Shown: positions 42,852-51,200 of the stretch, one piece after another
How positions within the stretch are numbered: position 1 is the first letter of the stretch
How the letters are laid out: each line of letters starts with the position of its first letter
Assembly: GCA_934747335.1 (NCBI GenBank)
Contig: CAKVGS010000010.1
Span: 1-57,664, forward strand
DNA length: 57,664 nucleotides
Source of the DNA: an uncultured Candidatus Melainabacteria bacterium
GTDB lineage: Bacteria > Cyanobacteriota > Vampirovibrionia > Gastranaerophilales > Gastranaerophilaceae
Direction: 5' to 3'
Translations under genes and position numbers: made by a program
Notes under the pieces: generated by a model
What the model was told of the DNA's origin: nothing
Seen by the model: only the letters and a program-made list of their open reading frames with translations
The model's database searches: none

Positions 42852-44174
42852 ATGGAATTTATTCAAAATTTTGTTTCGGCGCATAATGTGCTGATTTCGG
42901 CAGGAATATTAATTCTTGCATATATATTCATTGCAATGGAAAAAATACCAAAAGTTACAATTGCGCTTTTAGGTGCAGGTATTACTATTGTATTGGGTTT
43001 GGTTAGCCAAATTAAAACTGTTGGTGGAGTTTTAAATCCACATTATTTTGTAAACTTCATTGATTTTAACGTTATTTTCTTACTTGTTTCAATGATGATT
43101 ATTGTTAATATTACGACTAGAAGCGGTGTCTTTACATATTTGGCAAACGAATTGATGAAGGCTACAAAAGGTCACCCTGTCTTGATTTTGGCAGCTCTTG
43201 GTGTGTTCACAGCCGTTGTTAGTGCGTTTTTGGATAACGTAACAACCGTTATTTTGATTTTGCCTATTACTTTTGCAATTGCAAGAAAATTGGATATCGA
43301 TCCGATTCCATTCTTGCTAACAGAAGTTTTTGCATCTAATATCGGTGGTACTGCAACATTAATAGGTGACCCGCCAAACATTATTATCGGTAGCGCCGCA
43401 GGTTTTTCATTTATGGATTTCATAAATAATTTGACTGGCGTAATTGCTATAATTTTGTTTACTGTAATCGGATTTTTATCAATTATGTTTAAATCAAAAC
43501 TTCATGCTGATGAAAATAAGATGAAAGAAATTGTAGAAATTGATAACTCAAAAACAATTACTGATAAAAACTTGATGATTCGTTCTATGCTTGTATTAGG
43601 CTTGGTAATTTTAGGTTTTGTAACACACGATATTACACATATTGAAACTTGTGTAGCAGCTATGCTTGGTGCGAGCGTATTGTTATTGTTTGAAAAGCCT
43701 ACTGATATTTTAAAAGATGTCGAATGGAATACAATCTTTTTCTTTGTCGGTTTATTTATTATTATCGGTGGTGTAGAAGCATCAGGTGGTATTAAATTAA
43801 TGGCAGAATGGATTTTGAAAGTTACACAAGGCTCTCAAGAAGCAACATCAATGCTTATTTTGTGGGGTTCAGGTCTAATCTCAGGTATTATTGATAATAT
43901 TCCATACACAGCAACAATGTCACCAATGTTGGTAGAAATTCAAAAAACAATGGGTGAAGTTTATACGACTCCATTGTGGTGGAGCTTGTCACTAGGTGCT
44001 TGCTTAGGTGGTAACTTAACAATAATCGGTGCGGCTGCTAACGTAATTGTTTCTGAAAATGCGGCAAAAGAAGGACATCCGATTGCATTCTTAAGATTCA
44101 TGAAATATGGTGTTGCAGTTGTGGTTCTATCATTGCTTATAAGCACAGTATATTTGAACTTGAGATTTATCTAG
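42852..44174 (+). CDS. ArsB/NhaD-type ion transporter
   Basis: 440 residues, about 11-12 membrane helices. It belongs to the ion-transporter superfamily that includes ArsB, NhaD and citrate/P-protein carriers. Signature stretches are SAFLDNVTTVILILPIT and its second-half counterpart SGIIDNIPYTATMSPML, the two inverted halves with DN motifs, plus GGTATLIGDPPNIIIGSAAG and GGNLTIIGAAANVIVSE. The substrate cannot be told from sequence: Na+/H+ exchange, arsenite or organic anion are all possible. AAAGGAAAGG precedes ATG. Confidence 0.88.
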   Translation: MEFIQNFVSAHNVLISAGILILAYIFIAMEKIPKVTIALLGAGITIVLGLVSQIKTVGGVLNPHYFVNFIDFNVIFLLVSMMIIVNITTRSGVFTYLANELMKATKGHPVLILAALGVFTAVVSAFLDNVTTVILILPITFAIARKLDIDPIPFLLTEVFASNIGGTATLIGDPPNIIIGSAAGFSFMDFINNLTGVIAIILFTVIGFLSIMFKSKLHADENKMKEIVEIDNSKTITDKNLMIRSMLVLGLVILGFVTHDITHIETCVAAMLGASVLLLFEKPTDILKDVEWNTIFFFVGLFIIIGGVEASGGIKLMAEWILKVTQGSQEATSMLILWGSGLISGIIDNIPYTATMSPMLVEIQKTMGEVYTTPLWWSLSLGACLGGNLTIIGAAANVIVSENAAKEGHPIAFLRFMKYGVAVVVLSLLISTVYLNLRFI

Positions 44175-44198
44175 ATTTAATTTTTAATACAAAAACAA

Positions 44199-44236
44199 AA
44201 AAAGGATGACTCAATAAAAAGGTCATCCTTTTTTTT
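44199..44236. terminator. bidirectional terminator between convergent carrier and hom genes
   Basis: AAGGATGAC (about 44202-44210) pairs with GTCATCCTT (44222-44230), with A-run on one side and T-run on the other. GGATGAC/GTCATCC is the same stem as in the repeat units at 4.8-5.1 kb. Confidence 0.85.
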
Positions 44237-44249
44237 CTAAAATTTAATC

Positions 44250-45506
44250 TTAGTCTGCAACTCTGATGATGCTGTTTACCGTACAGTCTTTAAGCTCATC
44301 TACAACTTCTCGTATCAATCTTTCTTGAGTGCTTTCTGTAATTACTGTGATGTCGGCTGTATTATCACTGGAAACGCCTTTTTGTAAAATACTTGAAAGA
44401 CTTATATTTTTGCTTGCACAAATAGTACCTATTTTAGCGATTACACCAATTGCATTTGGAGCAGTAATCGAAATATAGTATTTGTTAAAAGTATCTTCTA
44501 TTTTAACGGGCTTTGCTTGAGAGTGGTGATGGCACCTCATCATAGGAAGCATGTAATCTGTTTTTCCGAACTCTGCTTTTATTGATAAAATATCACCTAC
44601 AACTGAACTTGCTGTTGGAAATTCGCCTGCTCCGGGACCTGAAAGTACAATATCACCGATTGGATGTCCGTTTATTGCGATTGCGTTTTTAACGTAATCA
44701 ATGTGGGCAAGCATAGAATCTTTTGAAACAAGCATTGGGTGAACTCTGACATCTGCGTTGTCATTTTCATCTATTGTAGCAGTTGCAATGAGTTTGATTT
44801 TATATCCAAACTCGTTTGCTTTAGCCATATCTTCTCTGCGAACTTTTGTAATACCTTCTCTATATACGTTTTCAATTTTAATACGTTTCTTAAAAGCAAT
44901 GGTTGCTAATGTTGTGATTTTATATGCGGCATCAAAACCTTCTACATCCCCTGTCGGGTCTGTTTCTGCATAACCCAATTGTTGTGCTTCTTTTAAAACG
45001 TCTTCATAAGATGCGCCGTCGGTATCCATTTTGGTTAAAATATAATTTGTAGTACCGTTCAAAATCGCATGGATTTTTCTAATTTTGTTACCTGCTAAAA
45101 TCGTTTTAATTGGCATGATAATTGGAATTCCGCCTGCAATTGCAGCTTCATACAAAACAACTCTATTATGTTCTTCTGCCAAATTAAAAAGTTCTTCTCC
45201 TTTTTTAGCCAAAAGCTCTTTGTTAGCAGTTACAATATGCTTGCCATTTTTTATTGCGGTAGAAATAAAATCCCATGCCGGATTAACACCGCCGACAAGT
45301 TCTACTACAACATCAATTGACGGGTCATTAACAAGTTCATAAGGATTATCCGTAAGCATAGATGCAGGAACTTCCACAGAACGAGGTTTGTTGATATTTT
45401 TTACGGCAATTTTTACGATTTCGATATCACTCATTTCCTGCAAAGTCTTGTAAACGCCTGAACCAACAGTGCCAAGACCAATAATACCGATTTTTAGCTT
45501 ACTCAT
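44250..45506 (-). CDS. hom: homoserine dehydrogenase
   Basis: 418 residues. It reduces aspartate semialdehyde to homoserine for Thr/Met synthesis. It has an N-terminal Rossmann motif GIIGLGTVGSGVY, TANKELLAKKGEELF, the catalytic-domain GTTNYILTKM and EAQQLGYAETDPTGDVEGFDAAYK (in parts), and a C-terminal ACT domain (about 345-418). The start is ATG 45506, with AGGAG 10 nt before; an ATG three codons earlier is too close to that site. It is transcribed in the same direction as rpaB's convergent neighbour, with a terminator between them. Confidence 0.96.
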   Translation of the reverse strand: MSKLKIGIIGLGTVGSGVYKTLQEMSDIEIVKIAVKNINKPRSVEVPASMLTDNPYELVNDPSIDVVVELVGGVNPAWDFISTAIKNGKHIVTANKELLAKKGEELFNLAEEHNRVVLYEAAIAGGIPIIMPIKTILAGNKIRKIHAILNGTTNYILTKMDTDGASYEDVLKEAQQLGYAETDPTGDVEGFDAAYKITTLATIAFKKRIKIENVYREGITKVRREDMAKANEFGYKIKLIATATIDENDNADVRVHPMLVSKDSMLAHIDYVKNAIAINGHPIGDIVLSGPGAGEFPTASSVVGDILSIKAEFGKTDYMLPMMRCHHHSQAKPVKIEDTFNKYYISITAPNAIGVIAKIGTICASKNISLSSILQKGVSSDNTADITVITESTQERLIREVVDELKDCTVNSIIRVAD

Positions 45507-45613
45507 AATACTCATTCTCCTTTGTTAACTATATATAGAGCAAGTTTAACATATTATAGCGGTATTGGCAATTGTTTGTATGTGCTTAAGTGTTTGGGTT
45601 TAGGAACAATAAA

Positions 45614-45636
45614 AAAGACGACCTTAAGTCGTCTTT
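45614..45636 (-). terminator. terminator of rpaB
   Basis: On minus AAAGACGAC (45636-45628) pairs with GTCGTCTTT (45622-45614), followed by a T-run. It lies between the rpaB stop and the start region of hom, both on minus. Confidence 0.85.
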
Positions 45637-45665
45637 CTTTATTAAAATTATTATTTTTTTTCTTA

Positions 45666-46460
45666 TTAGTTAATTCTTTGGAACATATAACCGATACCGC
45701 GAGCCGTCAAAATAAGTTCAGGGTTTGTCGGGTCTGTTTCCAATTTAGAACGTAATCTTGAAATGTGAACATCTACTACACGAGTATCAATTCTGTGGTC
45801 AGCAGGATAAGACCATACATGTTGCAAGATTTCGTTTCTTGAATATGCTTGACCTGAATTGTTTACAAGCAATTCCAACAAGCTGAATTCCATACCTGTA
45901 AGTCTGATTCTTTCATTCTTTCTATAAACTTGTCTTCTTGCTGTATCAATCTTGATAGCACCTGTTGTAATGATATTTTTGCTGCCTTTAGAAGAACCTG
46001 AACCTGAAGCAGGAGCGCCTGAGGCAGAAGCAGGAATAATAACATCCTTGCTGATTGTTCTTCTTAATACGGCTTTTACACGAGCTTCTAATTCCTTAGG
46101 GCTGAAAGGTTTGATTACATAATCATCAGCACCTAATTCTAAGCCTGTAATTCTTTCTGAAACATCACCTAATGCTGTTAAGATAATGATTGGAACATCA
46201 GAAGTTCTTCTGATTTCTCTTGTTACACCGTAACCATCCATCTTTGGCATCATGACATCCAATACTACCAAATCCGGGTTAGTTTTGTTGAACACTTCAA
46301 CAGCTTCTTCGCCGTCTTCTGCCGTTACAACATCGTAACCAACCATTTTAAGACGAGTTTCAAGGATTCTTCTGATACTTGCTTCATCATCAGCTACCAA
46401 TATCTTTTGACGAGTTTCTCCTTCGCTCATCTCTTCTTGTAATTCTTCATTTTCTGCCAT
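45666..46460 (-). CDS. rpaB: RpaB-type OmpR-family response regulator
   Basis: 264 residues. Receiver domain (about 17-135): acidic pair D24-D25, phospho-acceptor D68, T95, K117. Ala/Ser/Gly/Lys linker about 137-158, then an OmpR winged helix to the end. The N-terminal half (DDEASIRRILETRL..GYDVVTAEDGEEA, PKMDGYGV, LTALGDVSERITGLELGADDYV) and the C-terminal half (IRLTGMEFSLLELL, DTRVVDVHISRLRSKLE, PELILTARGIGY) are very close to cyanobacterial RpaB as I remember it. RpaB binds HLR1 in high-light control of photosynthesis genes. Here no photosynthesis gene is present, but HLR1-like sites occur. No sensor kinase is adjacent, also as in cyanobacteria. Confidence 0.9.
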   Translation of the reverse strand: MAENEELQEEMSEGETRQKILVADDEASIRRILETRLKMVGYDVVTAEDGEEAVEVFNKTNPDLVVLDVMMPKMDGYGVTREIRRTSDVPIIILTALGDVSERITGLELGADDYVIKPFSPKELEARVKAVLRRTISKDVIIPASASGAPASGSGSSKGSKNIITTGAIKIDTARRQVYRKNERIRLTGMEFSLLELLVNNSGQAYSRNEILQHVWSYPADHRIDTRVVDVHISRLRSKLETDPTNPELILTARGIGYMFQRIN

Positions 46461-46597
46461 GCTACCACCTTTAAACTTGTATTTACAAAAATTTGAAATT
46501 CTTAATATTTATACATATATCTTAATAGAATTTAAACTTTTTTGCAAGGGGGTAAAAGAAGTAAATTAACAATTTATTTTACTTTATAAAATAAATG

Positions 46598-47365
46598 TTA
46601 TATTTTTGCCTTAATTCTTTCTACCAACTTGCTGACACTGTCTTTTTCTTCTTGCGGAATATCAAAATTCATATAATCTTCAAAATATTCAATCGCGTCT
46701 TCATAATCGTTTCTAGCCAAGAATAACACGCCGACTTTTTTGTAAGCAAGCGTAAATTTGTCATTAACGGCGATTGCCTTCAAGTAATTTGAAATTGCTT
46801 TATCAATTTCATTATTAGCCTCATAAGCTTGTGCTAAAGCGTAATAAAGAAGTTCATTATTCTCTTGATAAGTTATAACAGTTTCAAAGTTAGAAATTGC
46901 GCTTTCGTAATCACCGAGTTCAAAATAAACATGACCTAAATCATAATAAGCATCATAGTTTTCAGGTTCACCATCCAAAACACGTTCCAATTCGTCAATT
47001 GCATCATCCCATCTTTGATCTTCTATATAAACTCTTGCAAGCAAATGTGCAATTGCTAAATTATCTTGCAATTCGTAACTACCGCGTTGCAAAGTTCCAA
47101 GCGCTGACGCTAAATCACCGGATTTATAGTATAAATCCGAAAGGTTAATATAAGCTTGCGCAAGTTCTGGGTCAAGCTCAAGCGCTTTAACATAATAATT
47201 TTCTGCTTGTTCAAAATTCGCCAAACAAGAATACGCAACACCTAAATTATTATAAATATCAGCATTATCAGGTTCTGTTTCCAAAACTGAATGAAAAGCA
47301 TCAATTGCCTCTTTGTATTTACGTTCTTTAAACAGGCTCATTGCCTTATCAATTTTTTCTGACAT
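46598..47365 (-). CDS. TPR protein of the lptC-lptA operon
   Basis: 255 residues made almost wholly of about seven TPR units (for example AIDAFHSVLETEPDNADIY, then NNLGVAYSCLANFEQAENYY). No signal peptide, so probably cytoplasmic. Its ATG directly follows the lptA stop, so it is the last gene of a three-gene operon with lptC and lptA. It may scaffold LPS-transport or envelope-assembly factors; the partner is unknown. Confidence 0.85.
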   Translation of the reverse strand: MSEKIDKAMSLFKERKYKEAIDAFHSVLETEPDNADIYNNLGVAYSCLANFEQAENYYVKALELDPELAQAYINLSDLYYKSGDLASALGTLQRGSYELQDNLAIAHLLARVYIEDQRWDDAIDELERVLDGEPENYDAYYDLGHVYFELGDYESAISNFETVITYQENNELLYYALAQAYEANNEIDKAISNYLKAIAVNDKFTLAYKKVGVLFLARNDYEDAIEYFEDYMNFDIPQEEKDSVSKLVERIKAKI

Positions 47366-48322
47366 TTATAAGTCCTCTTCATCTTTTGTATCAATGTTGT
47401 GAATAATTGTTCTAACGTTACCTTCGGCTACGAAATCTTTTGGATCCATTGTCATTTTGATTTTGTCGGCAATAATATCTTTATCTTGTTGAACAATCTT
47501 AGAACGTCCTACAAAATAAATTTCGTTTGGTTTATTAGTCTTAGAATCAGGGAATACTGAAACCTTCGGACCTTGTGCATAATAATCATCATACCAAACT
47601 TTTACGTGACCGCTTCCGACATAAGTGTTTTGTTGTTTGCTGTATTGCTGATAATCAGAGTGAATAGTCAATTTTTTACCATCATCAGAAATTGCAATTG
47701 TTTTTGTATTACCTGAAACGCTCATTTCTTCCGTTATCGGATTGTAAACAAAGTGGTGACCTTCTGATTCGTTTTGTTCTTGTTTAACTTTAGCGTTACC
47801 GATTAAGTCGATTTTTCTCAATCCGCCTTTTTGGTCTGCAATAATAACCGCTTTATCAGAATAAGTGTCAATATCTTTGTATTTGATTGTTACACCGCCT
47901 GTACAAACCATTACACTGCTCTTTGTATCGTATTCTTGAACATCGGCGTTAATAACAACGATAGGCGTATTACCTTCAGTAATTACTGATTGAGCTTCAC
48001 CTTCTGCTCTAACAACTTTATTAATCAAAGAAACTTGCAAAATATTTGCTTTAACTTCTCTTTTCTTGTTTTCGTTTACTTCGTAAGCGTAAGGTTTGTC
48101 ATAAAAAGTTGCCGTATCAAGCTTATTATTACGTCTTACTGAAACATCTGCTCTATCACTTTGTACCGTTAGATTATCCAGTTTAACTTTAACTCCGCCA
48201 TCAAGTTTAATCTTGTGTTCCGAATCAGAAAATGTTTGAGTTTTTGATTCAATAATCAAGTCAGAAGAGAAAACCGCCATGCTTGATAATATAAGTAATG
48301 CGACTATTAAAATCCTTTTCAT
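47366..48322 (-). CDS. lptA: LptA/OstA-like periplasmic LPS transport protein
   Basis: 318 residues, longer than E. coli LptA (~185). A signal peptide (RILIVALLILSSMAVFS) is followed by beta-jellyroll OstA repeats with the patterns LDGGVKVKLDNLTVQSDRADV and VCTGGVTIKYKDIDTYSDKAVI, and a third near the C-terminus (AEGNVRTIIHN). Probably two or three OstA units in tandem form the periplasmic bridge for LPS or a related glycolipid. It overlaps lptC by one base. Confidence 0.82.
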   Translation of the reverse strand: MKRILIVALLILSSMAVFSSDLIIESKTQTFSDSEHKIKLDGGVKVKLDNLTVQSDRADVSVRRNNKLDTATFYDKPYAYEVNENKKREVKANILQVSLINKVVRAEGEAQSVITEGNTPIVVINADVQEYDTKSSVMVCTGGVTIKYKDIDTYSDKAVIIADQKGGLRKIDLIGNAKVKQEQNESEGHHFVYNPITEEMSVSGNTKTIAISDDGKKLTIHSDYQQYSKQQNTYVGSGHVKVWYDDYYAQGPKVSVFPDSKTNKPNEIYFVGRSKIVQQDKDIIADKIKMTMDPKDFVAEGNVRTIIHNIDTKDEEDL

Positions 48323-48930
48323 TATTTCTCCTTATCGCTGAAAATCTTTGTATTGGTTTTACCGATGATTCTAAATTTTTCATAACCTGCGTCAATAACA
48401 CCCTTTTGTGCCGTTGCAATCATTTCACGATTTTTCTTGATAACAACATGACCATCTGCAACAGTTTCTTTATCGTTACCATACCAAGTTAATTTATCTG
48501 TGTTGAGCGAAGTTCCATCCTCAAGAACGATATAAGTATTATCGTAAAGAGTTATCACCCCGGTGTTTTCATCATACGTTCCTTTTGAGGATTGGAAACT
48601 CATTGCAACTTTGTTTTCTTTATAAAAATTACCGATTACATTATTAAGAGTAGCAATGCTGTGATCGTTACTATAATGCCCCGTTTCTCCATAGATTTCA
48701 AAATATTTATTACCATCTTTTGTTTCAGTAATAATAATACCGGAAGCATCAACTTTCTGTTCATCTTCAGAATTTTTAAGCTGTGAACGATTAAAGTTTG
48801 CAGTGATTACGCCGGCTGAAATAAACGCCCACGCCATAACAAAAACTACCGCAAATACTGCTATAAAATAATTGCGCTTCTTCTTATCTAATCCCTTAAA
48901 TCTCTCGTATAATTTTTTCAGATATTCCAT
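48322..48930 (-). CDS. lptC: LptC-like protein
   Basis: 202 residues. A basic N-terminus, one membrane helix (about 20-42, NYFIAVFAVVFVMAWAFISAG) and a periplasmic beta domain with VDASGIIITETKDGNKYFEIYGETGHYSN (in parts) fit LptC, which hands LPS from LptBFG to LptA. It is the first gene of the operon. The extended -10 TGT-TAGAAT (minus, 48942-48937 for the hexamer) ends 6 nt before ATG, with no ribosome-binding site, so the mRNA is probably leaderless. Confidence 0.82.
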   Translation of the reverse strand: MEYLKKLYERFKGLDKKKRNYFIAVFAVVFVMAWAFISAGVITANFNRSQLKNSEDEQKVDASGIIITETKDGNKYFEIYGETGHYSNDHSIATLNNVIGNFYKENKVAMSFQSSKGTYDENTGVITLYDNTYIVLEDGTSLNTDKLTWYGNDKETVADGHVVIKKNREMIATAQKGVIDAGYEKFRIIGKTNTKIFSDKEK

Positions 48931-48984
48931 AACAAAATTCTAACACAGTGAGGGTGAAAAGTACACAAATTTTAATGCTTGTCT

Positions 48985-49755
48985 TTATTTTTGTTTGATT
49001 GGGTATTTTTCGTGTAAAGCTTTTCGCGCGCTTGTAATTGTTTCGTTTAATTTTTTACTTATAATGCTAATTTTCTCATCATAAGCAAATTTGCTCATGT
49101 CATATTTTTTGCCTAAAAATTTCATCTTCAAAGCCTTACTTACGGCATTATCAAGAATCGGTTCGGCTTCTTGCACATGCTTGTCAGCTATTAATCTATA
49201 TCTAAGAGCTTGTAATGCATTGATTTTATCAACCACATTGAGGTTTGAAAGAAGATGCTCAAGCTTTTGTTCACTAAGTTGTTCCGTTCCTGATAGGTTT
49301 GATTTATAAAAAGCATTCATTGCGTGCATAAGACTATTATTATCCATTATTTTTATTGCTCTGGTGTGAATTTTTGGATTTGATATTTCAATAAAAAACT
49401 TTAATGCTTCTTTTAAAAATGATTGGGCTTTTGTTGCAAGAACAAACTTTTTATCAGTTAAAAAATCTTGAGGAAATCTCATTGAATATCCGGAACTACC
49501 TCTGCTATTAACAGAATGTCCGATTCTTACATCTTTTAAATCATAATCTCCCAATGTAGAAATTGTTGGTTTTGCCTCTGCGGCTTGCCATAGTGCGCTT
49601 TTAAAACCAGCGGTACCGATTTTTCCGTCTTTTGTTTCATATTTTAAATATTGATAAAATTTTAAAGTTCTGTCAATACTTTTGTCTAATCTTTGTTGTG
49701 TACTACCACAAGTTTTTGATAGTGGTAAAAATGTTGCTTTTTTATTTATTCTCAT
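48985..49755 (-). CDS. 256-residue orphan protein
   Basis: Begins MRINKKATFLPLSKTCGSTQQR, the orphan-type N-terminus. The middle and C-terminal parts are helical and basic (TKAQSFLKEALKFFIEISN, SNLNVVDKINALQALRYRL), with no membrane helix. Part of it (about 140-230) resembles helical-repeat packing but no family is recognised. ATG lies 9 nt after motif B and lacks a Shine-Dalgarno sequence. It lies back to back with the secreted amidase gene. Confidence 0.7.
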   Translation of the reverse strand: MRINKKATFLPLSKTCGSTQQRLDKSIDRTLKFYQYLKYETKDGKIGTAGFKSALWQAAEAKPTISTLGDYDLKDVRIGHSVNSRGSSGYSMRFPQDFLTDKKFVLATKAQSFLKEALKFFIEISNPKIHTRAIKIMDNNSLMHAMNAFYKSNLSGTEQLSEQKLEHLLSNLNVVDKINALQALRYRLIADKHVQEAEPILDNAVSKALKMKFLGKKYDMSKFAYDEKISIISKKLNETITSARKALHEKYPIKQK

Positions 49756-49764
49756 ATTGTTATT

Positions 49765-49792
49765 AAAACCTGTAAAAATATTTTTTTGCTAC
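49765..49792 (-). promoter_or_regulatory. motif B, upstream of the 256-residue orphan
   Basis: On minus: TAGCAAAAAAA-TATTTTTAC-AG-GTTTT from 49791 to 49765, then AATAACAAT and ATG at 49755. It is the third copy of the element found at 30306 and 39877. Confidence 0.6.
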
Positions 49793-49849
49793 CTATTTTA
49801 TCACATTTTAAAATTGCGATTGAATCAGTTTTATACTAGAATGAAAGAT

Positions 49850-51178
49850 ATGAAAAAAGGGCTTTTAATTTTACTGTTAACAATGTGTTTCGTGTTGCAA
49901 ACTCAAGCATACGAGCTAATTTTGCCTAGAGAAAAAAGCTCTATATCTAATTCGAACTATGCGTTTTTTGTAGGAAAAGCAAATAATGCCGAAAGTATTT
50001 CAATAAACGGTTGTCCAATATATGTTGCTCCAAACGGGGCTTTTGCACATTCCGTAAAACTTAAAACAGGTGAAAATAGAGTTGTTGTTCGCTCAAACTA
50101 CAATACTCAAATTTATAAATTTTATAAAAATGAACGACAAAAGGCGATTGAAATTCCGATAGAAGAATTTGATGCAAAGCCTGTTGTTGTCAAACATGAT
50201 AATGTTCCGCTTCGCAGTACACCGATTGACGGCGGACTGAACAGAATGGCACATCTTTTTAAGGATACTACTGTTTTAATCAATGGCTCAAAGGGAAGCT
50301 TTTACAGAGTCTTTTTATCAAAAGATAAAATTGCTTGGATAGCAAAGAAAGATGTCGATAGTCTTGATTGTAGTGAAACAGCAAGCTTTATAAATATGGA
50401 CAGTCAAAAGTTTAAAAACGCGACAATCCAAACGATTTCTTTTACCAAAAATCTTCCTTATACAATAGAAGAAAAAGATAAAGAAATTTTGTTTAAAATT
50501 TATAATCCCGAATTGTCTGATAATTCTGTTTACACAATTAACATTCCTAAACCTGAAAAGTATTATTATAATATTAATCTAAAAAATGGTGTTTATACGT
50601 TTAAAGTCAGTGAAATGCCTGATACGCTTGAAGATGTCACAATTGTTATAGATGCTGGTCATGGCGGTTCAGAAAAAGGTGCAATCGGTTGTTTAGGCGA
50701 TGAAGAAAAAATGATTAACTTGAAAATTGCACTTGAACTTCAAGACATTCTTAAGGAAAAAGGCGCAAATGTTATTATGACAAGAGAATGTGACGGATAT
50801 GTTTCATTAGAAGATAGAGTCAATATCGCAAAAAACAATGATGCTAATATATTTGTGAGCGTACATTTGAATTCTATCGGCGATATTCCTATGAATGTTC
50901 ATAAAAACAGAGGTACTAGCGTTTATTATTTTAACCCTAATTCTAAAAAGCTTGCAGAAAGTGTGGAAAAAAGTGTGACTAAAACGGCAGGTACTCGTAA
51001 TGATGGAGTCAAAACAGCGAGTTTTGCGGTAATAAGACCTTATAATTACGCAGGCATTTTGGTTGAAAGTGCATATATGACAAACCCTTGTGATTCTGTT
51101 TTGTATAATTCAGAAAATTTTGCATACAACATTGCAAAAGGTATTGCAGATGGAATTGAACAATTTGTAAAAGATTAA
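49850..51178 (+). CDS. secreted N-acetylmuramoyl-L-alanine amidase
   Basis: 442 residues. A signal peptide (MKKGLLILLLTMCFVLQTQA) is followed by a region with an SH3-like VPLRSTPIDGG..HLFKDTTVLINGSKG segment (about 110-180). The C-terminal amidase_3 domain (about 260-442) has DAGHGG, the second-ligand Glu, SVHLNS and ILVESAYMTN. It cleaves the peptide from MurNAc during daughter-cell separation or turnover. I prefer ATG 49850 to ATG 49841, because a TATACT box lies at 49832-49837; the leader would be only about 5 nt. A frame open further upstream runs into the divergent gene and is not used. Confidence 0.9.
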   Translation: MKKGLLILLLTMCFVLQTQAYELILPREKSSISNSNYAFFVGKANNAESISINGCPIYVAPNGAFAHSVKLKTGENRVVVRSNYNTQIYKFYKNERQKAIEIPIEEFDAKPVVVKHDNVPLRSTPIDGGLNRMAHLFKDTTVLINGSKGSFYRVFLSKDKIAWIAKKDVDSLDCSETASFINMDSQKFKNATIQTISFTKNLPYTIEEKDKEILFKIYNPELSDNSVYTINIPKPEKYYYNINLKNGVYTFKVSEMPDTLEDVTIVIDAGHGGSEKGAIGCLGDEEKMINLKIALELQDILKEKGANVIMTRECDGYVSLEDRVNIAKNNDANIFVSVHLNSIGDIPMNVHKNRGTSVYYFNPNSKKLAESVEKSVTKTAGTRNDGVKTASFAVIRPYNYAGILVESAYMTNPCDSVLYNSENFAYNIAKGIADGIEQFVKD

Positions 51179-51200
51179 GAAACTACCGAAAGATTATATT

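Noticed and set aside
49682..49849. Longer amidase start reaching into the divergent gene
   Set aside because: It would overlap the orphan gene on minus and mask a clear signal peptide that begins at 49850.
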